A stretch of DNA of 64,000 nt from an uncultured Erwinia sp. (GCA_946221915.1 CAMIKG010000014.1:26563-90562); one strand, 5' to 3'. Positions 8,282 to 17,866 are shown, counted from the first letter of the stretch. The notes: generated by a model from the sequence alone, not told the origin. Made by a program: numbers and translations.

Positions 8282-9367
8282 ATGGCTTTAACCCGCCTGC
8301 TAATCAAAGACTTTCGTAATGTCGAAAATGCCGATCTCGCGCTGGCGCCGGGGTTTAACTTCCTCGTGGGCGCCAACGGCAGCGGTAAAACCAGCGTGCT
8401 GGAAGCCATCTACACGCTGGGTCACGGGCGGGCGTTTCGCAGCCTGCAGGCCGGACGCGTGATTCGTCACGATCAGGACGCCTTTGTGCTGCATGGCCGT
8501 ATTGATGGCGCCGAGCGCGAAATGTCGGTCGGGCTGACCAAAAACCGCCAGGGCGACAGCAAAGTGCGCATCGACGGCAGTGACGGCCACAAAGTGGCGG
8601 AACTGGCGCAGCTGCTGCCGATGCAGCTGATTACCCCGGAAGGCTTTACCCTGCTGAATGGCGGCCCGAAATACCGCCGCGCCTATATCGACTGGGGCTG
8701 TTTTCATAACGAACCGGGTTTCTTTAACGCCTGGAGCAACCTGCGTCGCCTGTTAAAACAGCGCAACGCCGCACTGCGCCAGGTGTCGCGCTATCAGCAG
8801 ATCCGCGCATGGGATCTGGAGCTGGCGCCGCTGGCGGAACAAATCAGCCAGTGGCGCGCGCAATACAGCGAAGCGATTGCGGCGGATATCACCACCACCT
8901 GCGCCCAGTTTTTACCGGAGTTTGAACTCAGTTTCTCTTTCCAGCGCGGCTGGGATAAAGAGAGTGACTATGCTGAGCTGCTGGAACGGCAGTTCGAACG
9001 CGATCGCGCGTTAACCTATACCGCCAGCGGCCCGCACAAAGCGGATTTCCGTATCCGTGCCGAGGGCACGCCGGTGGAAGATTTACTGTCGCGCGGGCAG
9101 TTAAAGCTGCTGATGTGTGCTTTACGCCTTGCGCAGGGTGAGTTCCTCACCCGTCAGAACGGGCGACGTTGCCTGTATCTGATCGATGATTTTGCCTCTG
9201 AGCTGGACGAAAGCCGTCGCCGCCTGTTAGCGGAGAGGCTGAAGGCCACCCAGGCCCAGGTTTTTGTCAGCGCCATCGGTGCGGAACACGTTATCGATAT
9301 GGCTGATGAAAAGGGCAAGATGTTCCGCGTAGAACAGGGTAAAATAGCTGTTCAACCTGAAGATTAA
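8282..9367 (+). CDS. recF: DNA replication and repair protein RecF
   Basis: A 361-residue SMC-like ATPase that helps RecOR load RecA at gaps. Walker A is VGANGSGKTSVLEAIYTLGH near residue 30; the ABC-type signature LLSRGQLKLLMCALRLAQ and Walker B YLIDDFASELD are near the C-terminus. Length is close to the E. coli 357. The ribosome binding site (GCGGAG) lies rather far upstream, 11 nt from the ATG. gyrB follows after 17 bp. Confidence 0.97.
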   Translation: MALTRLLIKDFRNVENADLALAPGFNFLVGANGSGKTSVLEAIYTLGHGRAFRSLQAGRVIRHDQDAFVLHGRIDGAEREMSVGLTKNRQGDSKVRIDGSDGHKVAELAQLLPMQLITPEGFTLLNGGPKYRRAYIDWGCFHNEPGFFNAWSNLRRLLKQRNAALRQVSRYQQIRAWDLELAPLAEQISQWRAQYSEAIAADITTTCAQFLPEFELSFSFQRGWDKESDYAELLERQFERDRALTYTASGPHKADFRIRAEGTPVEDLLSRGQLKLLMCALRLAQGEFLTRQNGRRCLYLIDDFASELDESRRRLLAERLKATQAQVFVSAIGAEHVIDMADEKGKMFRVEQGKIAVQPED

Positions 9368-9384
9368 ATGAGCGAGAAACGTTG

Positions 9385-11793
9385 ATGTCGAATTCTTATG
9401 ACTCCTCAAGTATCAAAGTTCTGAAAGGGCTTGATGCGGTACGCAAACGCCCGGGTATGTATATCGGCGATACGGATGACGGCACCGGTCTGCATCACAT
9501 GGTATTCGAGGTTGTGGATAACGCCATTGACGAAGCACTTGCCGGGCACTGTAAAGACATTGTCGTGACCATTCATGCGGATAACTCCGTTTCCGTACAG
9601 GATGATGGCCGTGGTATTCCGACCGGCATTCACCCGGAAGAGGGGGTGTCTGCGGCGGAAGTGATCATGACGGTACTGCACGCCGGCGGTAAGTTCGATG
9701 ACAACTCGTATAAAGTTTCCGGTGGTCTGCACGGCGTGGGTGTCTCCGTGGTTAACGCCCTGTCGCAGAAACTGGAACTGACCATTCGTCGCGAAGGCAA
9801 AGTGCACCAGCAGATTTACGTGCACGGTGTGCCGCAGGCGCCGCTGGGTGTCACCGGTGAAACCGACGTGACCGGTACCCGCGTGCGTTTCTGGCCAAGC
9901 CTTGAGACCTTCACCAACGTCACTGAATTTGAATATGACATTCTGGCGAAGCGTCTGCGCGAGCTCTCCTTCCTGAACTCTGGCGTCTCTATTCGCCTGG
10001 AAGATAAGCGCGATGGCAAAAACGATCACTACCACTACGAAGGCGGCATCAAAGCGTTCGTGGAGTATCTGAACAAGAATAAAACGCCAATTCACCCGAA
10101 CGTGTTCTATTTTTCTACGGAAAAAGACGGTATCGGCGTGGAAGTGGCGCTGCAGTGGAACGACGGTTTCCAGGAAAATATCTACTGCTTTACCAACAAC
10201 ATTCCACAGCGTGATGGTGGTACTCACCTCGCGGGCTTCCGTGCGGCGATGACCCGTACGCTGAATGCTTACATGGATAAAGAAGGCTACAGCAAAAAAG
10301 CCAAGGTCAGTGCCACCGGTGACGATGCGCGTGAAGGCCTGATTGCCGTTGTATCAGTAAAAGTGCCGGACCCGAAATTCTCGTCCCAGACCAAAGATAA
10401 ACTGGTTTCTTCCGAAGTGAAATCGGCGGTAGAGCAGCAGATGAATGAACTGCTGGCTGAGTACCTGCTGGAAAATCCGAATGATGCGAAAATCGTCGTC
10501 GGCAAAATCATTGATGCCGCACGCGCCCGTGAAGCCGCGCGTCGTGCCCGTGAAATGACCCGCCGTAAAGGCGCGCTGGACCTGGCGGGCCTGCCAGGCA
10601 AACTGGCGGATTGCCAGGAGCGCGACCCGGCGCTGTCTGAAATCTACCTGGTGGAGGGTGATTCTGCAGGCGGTTCCGCCAAGCAGGGTCGTAACCGTAA
10701 AAACCAGGCGATTCTGCCGCTGAAAGGTAAAATCCTTAACGTCGAGAAAGCACGCTTCGACAAGATGCTCTCTTCGCAGGAAGTGGCGACGCTGATCACG
10801 GCACTGGGCTGCGGCATTGGCCGTGATGAATACAACCCGGACAAGCTGCGTTATCACAGCATCATCATCATGACCGATGCGGACGTCGACGGCTCGCACA
10901 TTCGTACGCTGCTGTTGACCTTCTTCTACCGCCAGATGCCGGAAATCGTTGAGCGTGGTCATGTCTATATTGCTCAGCCGCCGCTGTATAAAGTGAAAAA
11001 AGGCAAGCAGGAACAGTACATTAAAGACGACGAAGCGATGGATCAGTATCAGATCGCTATCGCGCTTGATGGTGCGACCCTGCACACCAATGCCGATGCG
11101 CCAGCGCTGGGCGGCAAACCGCTGGAAGATCTGGTGGCGGAATACAACAGTACGCAGAAAATGATCAAGCGTATGGAGCGTCGCTTCCCGCTGGCGCTGC
11201 TGAATGGCCTGATTTATCACCCAACCCTGAGCGACCTGAGCAATCAGGCGGCAGTGCAGCAGTGGATTGATGCGCTGGTGGCTTATCTCAACGAGCGTGA
11301 GCAACACGGCAGCAGCTACAACGCTATCGTGCGTGAAAACCGCGAGCTGAACCTGTTCGAGCCGGTGCTGCGCGTGCGTACCCACGGCGTGGACAGCGAC
11401 TACCCGCTGGATAACGAGTTTGTGCTGGGCGGCGAGTATCGCAAAATCTGTGCGCTGGGTGAGAAGCTACGCGGCCTGATTGAGCAGGATGCCTTTATCG
11501 AACGTGGCGAACGCCGTCAGCCCGTCGCCAGCTTCGAGCAGGCGCTGGAGTGGCTGGTGAAAGAGTCGCGTCGCGGCCTGTCCGTACAGCGTTATAAAGG
11601 TCTGGGCGAGATGAACCCGGAACAGCTGTGGGAAACCACCATGGATCCCGACAGCCGCCGTATGATGCGTGTCACCGTGAAAGATGCGATTGCTGCCGAT
11701 CAGCTGTTCACCACCCTGATGGGTGATGCGGTTGAACCACGTCGCGCCTTTATCGAAGAGAACGCGCTGAAAGCCGCGAATATCGATATCTAA
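9385..11793 (+). CDS. gyrB: DNA gyrase subunit B
   Basis: An 802-residue type II topoisomerase subunit. The GHKL ATPase domain starts GLDAVRKRPGMYIGDTDDGT; the TOPRIM domain has EGDSAGGSAKQGRNRKNQAI and the acidic DADVDGSH motif; the C-terminus ends ENALKAANIDI. E. coli GyrB is 804 residues. The ATG at 9385 gives MSNSYDSSSIKVLKGL; a TTG immediately before it is not needed. It ends the dnaA-dnaN-recF-gyrB run and is followed by a terminator. Confidence 0.98.
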   Translation: MSNSYDSSSIKVLKGLDAVRKRPGMYIGDTDDGTGLHHMVFEVVDNAIDEALAGHCKDIVVTIHADNSVSVQDDGRGIPTGIHPEEGVSAAEVIMTVLHAGGKFDDNSYKVSGGLHGVGVSVVNALSQKLELTIRREGKVHQQIYVHGVPQAPLGVTGETDVTGTRVRFWPSLETFTNVTEFEYDILAKRLRELSFLNSGVSIRLEDKRDGKNDHYHYEGGIKAFVEYLNKNKTPIHPNVFYFSTEKDGIGVEVALQWNDGFQENIYCFTNNIPQRDGGTHLAGFRAAMTRTLNAYMDKEGYSKKAKVSATGDDAREGLIAVVSVKVPDPKFSSQTKDKLVSSEVKSAVEQQMNELLAEYLLENPNDAKIVVGKIIDAARAREAARRAREMTRRKGALDLAGLPGKLADCQERDPALSEIYLVEGDSAGGSAKQGRNRKNQAILPLKGKILNVEKARFDKMLSSQEVATLITALGCGIGRDEYNPDKLRYHSIIIMTDADVDGSHIRTLLLTFFYRQMPEIVERGHVYIAQPPLYKVKKGKQEQYIKDDEAMDQYQIAIALDGATLHTNADAPALGGKPLEDLVAEYNSTQKMIKRMERRFPLALLNGLIYHPTLSDLSNQAAVQQWIDALVAYLNEREQHGSSYNAIVRENRELNLFEPVLRVRTHGVDSDYPLDNEFVLGGEYRKICALGEKLRGLIEQDAFIERGERRQPVASFEQALEWLVKESRRGLSVQRYKGLGEMNPEQLWETTMDPDSRRMMRVTVKDAIAADQLFTTLMGDAVEPRRAFIEENALKAANIDI

Positions 11794-11837
11794 GCCCGCT
11801 ACTTTTTCCCGGTGTCTGCCGGGTCAGAAGCGTTCAG

Positions 11838-11873
11838 AAGCCCGGCAAGTGTCATACTGCCGGGCTTTTCTTT
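11838..11873 (+). terminator. terminator after gyrB
   Basis: Perfect 10-bp stem AAGCCCGGCA/TGCCGGGCTT (11838-11847 with 11858-11867), 10-nt loop, followed by TTCTTT. Confidence 0.85.
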
Positions 11874-11991
11874 GCCTGCAAAAGAGGAATCAAACCGCGT
11901 CATCCCGCCCTCCTTTCCCACTGACTCTTTTACTGTTTTTTGAGCGGAATCGCGTTAGCATGAGGCAGGACTCATTTCAACCGGGGATCTC

Positions 11992-12804
11992 ATGGCTATC
12001 AAACTTATTGCAATCGACATGGACGGCACTTTGCTGCTGCCAGACCACACCATTTCTCCTGCCGTTAAAAACGCCATTGCCGCTGCCCGCGCGCAGGGCG
12101 TGAACGTGGTGCTGACCACCGGCCGCCCGTATGCCGGAGTTCATCGTTACCTGAAAGAGCTGCATATGGAGCAGGAAGGGGATTACTGCATCACTTATAA
12201 CGGTGCGCTGGTGCAGAAGGCGGGTGATGGCAGCACAGTGGCGCAGACCGCGCTGAGCTACGACGATTACCTGTTCCTGGAAAAACTGTCCCGCGAAGTG
12301 GGTTCACACTTCCATGCGCTCGATCGCAACACGCTGTATACCGCCAACCGCGATATCAGCTATTACACCGTGCATGAATCCTATGTTGCCACGATTCCGC
12401 TGGTGTTCTGTGAAGCGGAGAAAATGGACCCGAACACGCAGTTCCTGAAAGTGATGATGATCGATGAGCCAGCCATTCTGGATAAAGCGATCACGCGTAT
12501 TCCGGCGGAAGTGAAAGAGAAATACACCGTGCTGAAAAGCGCGCCGTACTTCCTTGAAATTCTTGATAAACGCGTCAACAAAGGCACCGGTGTAAAATCG
12601 CTGGCTGATGCGCTGGGTATTAAGCCGGAAGAGATTATGACCATTGGCGATCAGGAAAATGATATCGCCATGCTGGAGTTCGCCGGGGTGGGTGTGGCGA
12701 TGGATAATGCCATCCCGTCAGTGAAAGAAGTGGCGAATTTCGTTACCAAATCCAACCTTGAAGATGGCGTAGCGTACGCGATTGAGAAGTTTGTTCTGCA
12801 ATAA
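11992..12804 (+). CDS. yidA: sugar-phosphatase YidA, HAD family (Cof type)
   Basis: A 270-residue HAD hydrolase that dephosphorylates small sugar phosphates in the cytoplasm. Motif I is IDMDGTLL with the nucleophile and acid-base aspartates, motif II is TTGRPYAG, motif III uses the lysine of NKGTGVKSLADALGI, and motif IV is GDQENDIAML. The C2-type cap lies between motifs II and III. Length and position next to gyrB match E. coli YidA. yidB, present between yidA and dgo in E. coli, is absent here. Confidence 0.93.
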   Translation: MAIKLIAIDMDGTLLLPDHTISPAVKNAIAAARAQGVNVVLTTGRPYAGVHRYLKELHMEQEGDYCITYNGALVQKAGDGSTVAQTALSYDDYLFLEKLSREVGSHFHALDRNTLYTANRDISYYTVHESYVATIPLVFCEAEKMDPNTQFLKVMMIDEPAILDKAITRIPAEVKEKYTVLKSAPYFLEILDKRVNKGTGVKSLADALGIKPEEIMTIGDQENDIAMLEFAGVGVAMDNAIPSVKEVANFVTKSNLEDGVAYAIEKFVLQ

Positions 12805-12824
12805 CAGCGTTATCACTGCACGTC

Positions 12825-12854
12825 AGCCCTGGTTAACCACCGGGGCTTTTTTTT
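12825..12854 (+). terminator. terminator after yidA
   Basis: 8-bp stem AGCCCTGG/CCGGGGCT with one G-T pair, 7-nt loop, followed by eight T. Confidence 0.85.
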
Positions 12855-12892
12855 AACTTCCGTACGACCAATTGTTCTTTTTGTGATCTGGA

Positions 12893-12967
12893 TTGTAGTA
12901 CAACGCATTTTAATTGTACTACATTACCGCCATGGAAATGACGGATGACGGCATTTTTGTACTGCAA
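12893..12967 (+). promoter_or_regulatory. DgoR operators: three phased half-site palindromes
   Basis: TTGTAGTACAA (12893-12903) and TTGTACTACAT (12914-12924) are each near-palindromes and together form a perfect 10-bp inverted repeat. A third, TTGTACTGCAA (12957-12967), differs by one base. They fit the T.GT...AC.A consensus of FadR-subfamily GntR regulators. Centre spacings are 21 and 43 bp, near two and four helical turns. They lie 66-140 bp upstream of dgoR and are the expected sites for DgoR autorepression relieved by D-galactonate. Confidence 0.75.
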
Positions 12968-13032
12968 AAGTGAAGCGAAATTCGGCGGTCGCGGTAAAGT
13001 AGTGATGGACACTCAGAGCACAAGGACTCTCC

Positions 13033-13722
13033 ATGACTCTTAATAAAACCGATCGCATCGTCATCACGCTGGGCAGCCAGATCGTCAGCGGCAAGTACGT
13101 ACCGGGTTCGCCACTGCCTGCAGAGGCCGAGCTGTGCGAAGAGTTTGCCACTTCGCGCAACATCATCCGCGAAGTGTTCCGCTCGCTGATGGCGAAGCGG
13201 CTGATTGAAATGAAGCGTTATCGCGGCGCGTTCGTCGCCCCGCGTAACCAGTGGAACTACCTCGATACCGACGTCCTGCAGTGGGTGCTGGAAAACGATG
13301 ATGACCCACGGCTGATCGGCTCGATGAGCGAGGTGCGTAATCTGGTGGAACCGGCCATTGCCCGCTGGGCGGCGGAACGTGCGACGTCAGGTGACCTGGC
13401 GCAGATTGAGGCGGCGCTCAACGACATGATCGCCAACAACCAGAATCGGGACGCGTTTAACGAAGCGGATATTCGCTACCACGAAGCGGTGCTGCAGTCG
13501 GTACATAACCCGGTGTTACAGCAGCTTAGCGTAGCGATCAGCTCGCTGCAGCGTGTGGTGTTTGAACGTACCTGGATGGGCGATGAGGCCAATATGCCGA
13601 AAACGCTCCAGGAACATAAAGCGCTGTTCGATGCGATACGGCATCAGGACGGCGATGCGGCAGAGCAGGCGGCGCTTACCATGATCGCCAGCTCAACACG
13701 AAGGCTAAAGGAAATTACATGA
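13033..13722 (+). CDS. dgoR: galactonate operon repressor DgoR, GntR/FadR family
   Basis: A 229-residue regulator of the same length as E. coli DgoR. The N-terminal winged helix-turn-helix runs from about residue 10 to 75 (PLPAEAELCEEFATSRNIIR, then EVFRSLMAKRLI). The C-terminal FCD ligand domain has the metal-binding pattern around DIRYHEAVLQSVHN and EHKALFDAI. It represses dgo genes and responds to D-galactonate. It is first in the order R-K-A-D-T exactly as in E. coli and overlaps dgoK by 4 bp (ATGA). Confidence 0.93.
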   Translation: MTLNKTDRIVITLGSQIVSGKYVPGSPLPAEAELCEEFATSRNIIREVFRSLMAKRLIEMKRYRGAFVAPRNQWNYLDTDVLQWVLENDDDPRLIGSMSEVRNLVEPAIARWAAERATSGDLAQIEAALNDMIANNQNRDAFNEADIRYHEAVLQSVHNPVLQQLSVAISSLQRVVFERTWMGDEANMPKTLQEHKALFDAIRHQDGDAAEQAALTMIASSTRRLKEIT

Positions 13723-14597
13723 CATCTCGCTACATCGCTATTGACTGGGGATCGACCAATTTGCGCGCCTGGCTGTATCAGGGTGACAAATGCCTGGAGA
13801 GCAGGCAATCAGAAGCAGGCGTGACGCGTCTGAACGGTAAATCCCCCGCAGCGGTGTTAGCGGAAGTCACCGAAAACTGGCGTGAAGACGCCACGCCGGT
13901 GGTGATGGCGGGCATGGTCGGCAGCAACGTGGGCTGGAAAGTTGCCCCTTATCTGCCGGTTCCTGCACATTTCTCTGCTATTGGTCAGCAGTTAACGTCC
14001 GCTGGCGACAATATCTGGATTATTCCCGGTTTGTGCGTGGCGCGTGACGACAACCACAATGTGATGCGCGGCGAAGAGACACAACTGCTCGGTGCGCGCA
14101 CGCTTTCCCCTTCTTCTGTCTATGTGATGCCGGGCACCCACTGTAAATGGGTGCGGGCCGATGCTGAGCAAATCCACGATTTCCGCACTGTCATGACCGG
14201 CGAACTGCACCATCTGTTACTGCGCCATTCGCTGGTAGGCGCGGGCCTGCCGCAGCAGGAAAACTCGGAAGCGGCGTTTGCCGCCGGGCTGGAGCGCGGT
14301 CTCGCCTCGCCTGCCGTTCTGCCGCAACTTTTTGAAGTTCGCGCCTCGCACGTGCTGGGAACGCTGCCGCGTGAGCAGGTGAGCGAATTTTTATCTGGCC
14401 TGCTGATTGGCGCGGAAGTCGCCAGCATGCGCGACTATATCGCAGGTGAGCAGGCCATCACTATTGTCGCTGGCGCATCGCTGACCGCACGCTACCAGCA
14501 GGCGTTCCGCGCCGCGGGGCGTGAGGTGGCCACGGTGGCTGGCGACACGGCATTTCAGGCAGGCATAAGGAGCATCGCTCATGCAGTGGCAAACTAA
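13719..14597 (+). CDS. dgoK: 2-dehydro-3-deoxygalactonokinase
   Basis: A 292-residue DgoK-family kinase that phosphorylates 2-dehydro-3-deoxy-D-galactonate. The N-terminal nucleotide-binding fold starts YIAIDWGSTNLRAWLY, and other conserved pieces are VMAGMVGSN, MRGEETQLLGA and MPGTHCKWV. Length equals E. coli DgoK. It overlaps dgoR upstream by 4 bp and dgoA downstream by 17 bp, so the three are translationally coupled. Confidence 0.95.
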   Translation: MTSRYIAIDWGSTNLRAWLYQGDKCLESRQSEAGVTRLNGKSPAAVLAEVTENWREDATPVVMAGMVGSNVGWKVAPYLPVPAHFSAIGQQLTSAGDNIWIIPGLCVARDDNHNVMRGEETQLLGARTLSPSSVYVMPGTHCKWVRADAEQIHDFRTVMTGELHHLLLRHSLVGAGLPQQENSEAAFAAGLERGLASPAVLPQLFEVRASHVLGTLPREQVSEFLSGLLIGAEVASMRDYIAGEQAITIVAGASLTARYQQAFRAAGREVATVAGDTAFQAGIRSIAHAVAN

Positions 14598-15198
14598 TCT
14601 CCCGCTGATCGCAATCCTGCGCGGCATCACCCCTGACGAAGCGCTGGCGCACGTCGCGGCGGTAATCGACGCGGGTTTTGACGCGATTGAGATCCCGCTT
14701 AACTCTCCGCAGTGGGAGAAAAGCATCCCGGCGGTAGTCGGGGCGTTTGGGGATAAAGCATTAATCGGCGCAGGCACCGTTCTGCAGCCTGGGCAGGTCG
14801 ACCAGCTTGCCAAAATGGGTTGCAAACTGATCGTAACACCTAACATTCAGCCCGAGGTGATTCGCCGCGCGGTAGCATACGGCATGACCGTCTGTCCGGG
14901 ATGCGCCACTGCCACCGAAGCGTTTAACGCACTCGATGCCGGCGCGCAGGGACTGAAAATTTTCCCGTCATCGGCTTTTGGCCCGGACTATATCAAAGCG
15001 CTGAAAGCGGTGCTGCCGGCAGAGGTTCCGGTGTTTGCCGTCGGCGGCGTGACGCCGGAAAACCTGGCGCAATGGATTCAGGCAGGGTGCGTGGGCGCCG
15101 GGTTGGGCAGCGATCTCTATCGCGCCGGACAATCCGTTGAGCGTACCGCGCAGCAGGCTGCGGCATTTGTTAAGGCGTATCGAGAGGCTGTGAAATGA
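14581..15198 (+). CDS. dgoA: 2-dehydro-3-deoxy-6-phosphogalactonate aldolase
   Basis: A 205-residue class I KDPG/KDPGal-type aldolase that splits 2-dehydro-3-deoxy-6-phosphogalactonate into pyruvate and glyceraldehyde 3-phosphate. The TIM-barrel pattern is clear: LIAILRGITPDEA, IEIPLNSPQ, GAGTVLQPGQ, then the Schiff-base lysine in GAQGLKIFPSSAFGP (LKIFP motif). The start at 14581 lies inside the end of dgoK, and the gene overlaps dgoD by 4 bp (ATGA). Confidence 0.95.
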   Translation: MQWQTNLPLIAILRGITPDEALAHVAAVIDAGFDAIEIPLNSPQWEKSIPAVVGAFGDKALIGAGTVLQPGQVDQLAKMGCKLIVTPNIQPEVIRRAVAYGMTVCPGCATATEAFNALDAGAQGLKIFPSSAFGPDYIKALKAVLPAEVPVFAVGGVTPENLAQWIQAGCVGAGLGSDLYRAGQSVERTAQQAAAFVKAYREAVK

Positions 15199-16343
15199 AA
15201 ATAACCAAACTCACCACGTACCGTTTACCTCCGCGTTGGATGTTCCTGAAAATCGAAACCGATGAAGGGGTAGTCGGCTGGGGCGAGCCGGTGATTGAAG
15301 GGCGTGCGCGCACCGTTGAAGCGGCGGTGCATGAGCTGGGTGAATACCTGATTGGTCAGGACCCGGCGCGCATCAACGACTTGTGGCAGGTGATGTACCG
15401 CGCGGGCTTTTACCGCGGCGGCCCGATTCTGATGAGCGCCATCGCCGGCATCGACCAGGCGCTGTGGGATATCAAAGGCAAAGTGCTGAACGCGCCGGTC
15501 TGGCAGCTGATGGGCGGCCTGGTGCGCGACAAAATCAAAGCCTATAGCTGGGTCGGCGGTGACCGTCCGGCAGAGGTGATCGACGGGATTAAAAAACTGC
15601 GCGGCATCGGCTTTGATACCTTCAAGCTCAACGGCTGCGAAGAGATGGGCGTGATTGATAATTCGCGCGCGGTGGATGCGGCGGTGAACACCGTGGCGCA
15701 AATCCGTGAAGCCTTCGGCAATGAGATTGAGTTTGGCCTCGACTTCCATGGCCGTGTCAGTGCGCCAATGGCTAAGGTGCTGATTAAAGAGCTGGAGCAG
15801 TATCGTCCGCTGTTTATTGAAGAACCGGTGCTGGCGGAACAGGCGGAGTATTACCCGAAACTGGCGGCGCAGACCCATATTCCGATCGCTGCCGGTGAGC
15901 GTATGTTCTCGCGCTTCGAGTTTAAACGCGTACTGGAAGCCGGTGGCCTGGCGATTCTGCAGCCGGATCTGTCGCACGCGGGCGGTATCACCGAATGCTA
16001 CAAAATTGCTGGCATGGCGGAAGCCTATGATGTGGCGCTGGCGCCGCACTGTCCGCTGGGCCCGGTTGCGCTGGCGGCGTGTCTGCACGTGGACTTCGTC
16101 TCACGCAATGCGGTGTTCCAGGAGCAGAGCATGGGCATCCACTATAACAAGGGCGCGGAACTGCTCGACTTCGTGAAAAACAAAGAAGATTTCAGCATGG
16201 AAGGCGGTTTCTTTAAACCGTTGATGAAACCCGGTCTCGGCGTGGATATCGATGAAGCGAAGGTGATTGAACTCAGTAAGAATGCGCCAGACTGGCGTAA
16301 CCCGCTGTGGCGACATGCCGACGGCTCGGTGGCTGAGTGGTAA
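15195..16343 (+). CDS. dgoD: D-galactonate dehydratase
   Basis: A 382-residue enolase-superfamily enzyme converting D-galactonate to 2-dehydro-3-deoxy-D-galactonate, the first catabolic step. The Mg ligands lie in FGLDFHGRVS, FIEEPVLAEQ and AAGERMFSR, and the catalytic histidine in APHCPLGPVALAA. Length equals E. coli DgoD. It is coupled to dgoA; dgoT follows only after a 213-bp gap. Confidence 0.96.
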   Translation: MKITKLTTYRLPPRWMFLKIETDEGVVGWGEPVIEGRARTVEAAVHELGEYLIGQDPARINDLWQVMYRAGFYRGGPILMSAIAGIDQALWDIKGKVLNAPVWQLMGGLVRDKIKAYSWVGGDRPAEVIDGIKKLRGIGFDTFKLNGCEEMGVIDNSRAVDAAVNTVAQIREAFGNEIEFGLDFHGRVSAPMAKVLIKELEQYRPLFIEEPVLAEQAEYYPKLAAQTHIPIAAGERMFSRFEFKRVLEAGGLAILQPDLSHAGGITECYKIAGMAEAYDVALAPHCPLGPVALAACLHVDFVSRNAVFQEQSMGIHYNKGAELLDFVKNKEDFSMEGGFFKPLMKPGLGVDIDEAKVIELSKNAPDWRNPLWRHADGSVAEW

Positions 16344-16556
16344 TACCCGTCCTGTTTCGCGCAGCAGGCGCGCTGACGGGATGATTCACCCCTGTTGCTG
16401 ACCTGGGTCTGCGGCAGGGGAGGATAATTCTGGTGCTCCCTGCGGCCCGAATTATTCAGGGCATTTTTATTTATATAAAACCAATTACACACCCTCTGTA
16501 AATTACAGGGCATGGTGAGCGGCTTCGCTATGCCCAAAATCTGGGGACAGATTGCG
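16344..16556 (+). other. dgoD-dgoT spacer with two hairpins
   Basis: No gene is seen. CCCCTGTTGC (16390-16399) can pair with GCGGCAGGGG (16411-16420) using G-T pairs. Further down, ATAATTC and GAATTAT form a second dyad around the GC-rich part near 16424-16455. These could set different levels of the transporter and the enzymes by partial termination or RNA processing. There is no clear T run. Confidence 0.4.
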
Positions 16557-17849
16557 ATGGATATTTCAGTGACAACTGCAAAACCAGGGCGTCGTCGTTA
16601 TCTGACGCTGATTATGATCTTTATTACCGTGGTCATCTGTTATGTTGACCGCGCTAACCTGGCTGTGGCCTCCGCCCATATCCAGGAAGAGTTTGGCATC
16701 ACCAAGGCGGAAATGGGCTACGTCTTCTCTGCGTTTGCCTGGCTGTATACGTTGTGCCAGATCCCAGGCGGCTGGTTCCTTGACCGCGTGGGGTCGCGCC
16801 TGACCTACTTTATCGCCATTATGGGCTGGTCAGTGGCGACGTTGCTGCAGGGCTTTGCCACCGGGTTAATGTCGCTGATTGGCCTGCGCGCCATCACCGG
16901 CATTTTTGAAGCGCCGGCTTTCCCGACCAATAACCGTATGGTCACCAGCTGGTTCCCGGAGCATGAACGCGCGTCTGCCGTGGGCTTCTATACCTCCGGC
17001 CAGTTTGTCGGTCTGGCGTTCCTGACGCCGCTGCTGATCTGGATTCAGGAGCTTCTGAGCTGGCACTGGGTATTTATCGTCACCGGCGGTATCGGCATTA
17101 TCTGGTCGATTATCTGGATCAAGGTTTATCAACCGCCACGCCTGACTAAAGGCATCAGCAAAGCCGAGCTGGATTACATCCGCGATGGCGGTGGTCTGGT
17201 GGATGGCGATGCGCCGGTGAAGAAAGAGGCGCGTCAGCCGCTGACCAAAGCCGACTGGAAGCTGGTGTTCCATCGCAAGCTGGTGGGCGTCTATCTCGGG
17301 CAGTTCGCGGTGACCTCGACGCTGTGGTTCTTCCTGACCTGGTTCCCGAACTACCTGACGCAGGAAAAAGGCATCACCGCGCTGAAAGCGGGCTTTATGA
17401 CCACCGTGCCGTTCCTCGCTGCCTTCTTTGGCGTGCTGCTCTCCGGCTGGCTGGCGGATAAGCTGGTAAAAAAAGGCTATTCGCTGGGCGCGGCGCGTAA
17501 AACGCCGATTATCTGTGGCTTGCTGATCTCCACCTGCATTATGGGGGCGAACTATACCAACGATCCGGTATGGATTATGACGCTGATGGCGCTGGCCTTC
17601 TTCGGTAACGGTTTTGCCTCTATCACCTGGTCACTGGTGTCGTCGCTGGCGCCGATGCGGCTGATTGGCTTAACCGGCGGGGTGTTTAACTTCGTCGGCG
17701 GGCTGGGCGGTATCACCGTGCCGCTGGTGATTGGCTATCTGGCGCAGGATTATGGCTTTGGCCCGGCGCTGGTCTATATCTCTGCCGTGGCGCTGATGGG
17801 GGCGCTCTCTTACATCCTGCTGGTCGGCGATGTGAAACGAGTAGGCTAA
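16557..17849 (+). CDS. dgoT: D-galactonate:H+ symporter
   Basis: A 430-residue major facilitator (ACS family) importer for D-galactonate. Twelve membrane segments are visible, starting YLTLIMIFITVVICYVDRAN, with the conserved cytoplasmic loop DRVGSR between helices 2 and 3. The ATG at 16557 yields MDISVTTAKPGRRRYLT and the exact 430-residue E. coli length; an upstream in-frame ATG would add 15 residues. It closes the dgo operon and is followed by a hairpin. Confidence 0.95.
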   Translation: MDISVTTAKPGRRRYLTLIMIFITVVICYVDRANLAVASAHIQEEFGITKAEMGYVFSAFAWLYTLCQIPGGWFLDRVGSRLTYFIAIMGWSVATLLQGFATGLMSLIGLRAITGIFEAPAFPTNNRMVTSWFPEHERASAVGFYTSGQFVGLAFLTPLLIWIQELLSWHWVFIVTGGIGIIWSIIWIKVYQPPRLTKGISKAELDYIRDGGGLVDGDAPVKKEARQPLTKADWKLVFHRKLVGVYLGQFAVTSTLWFFLTWFPNYLTQEKGITALKAGFMTTVPFLAAFFGVLLSGWLADKLVKKGYSLGAARKTPIICGLLISTCIMGANYTNDPVWIMTLMALAFFGNGFASITWSLVSSLAPMRLIGLTGGVFNFVGGLGGITVPLVIGYLAQDYGFGPALVYISAVALMGALSYILLVGDVKRVG

Positions 17850-17866
17850 TTTCCAGCGATGCTATA

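Noticed and set aside
10354..11385. 343-codon open frame antisense to gyrB
   Set aside because: Shadow of a highly conserved gene, with no independent support.
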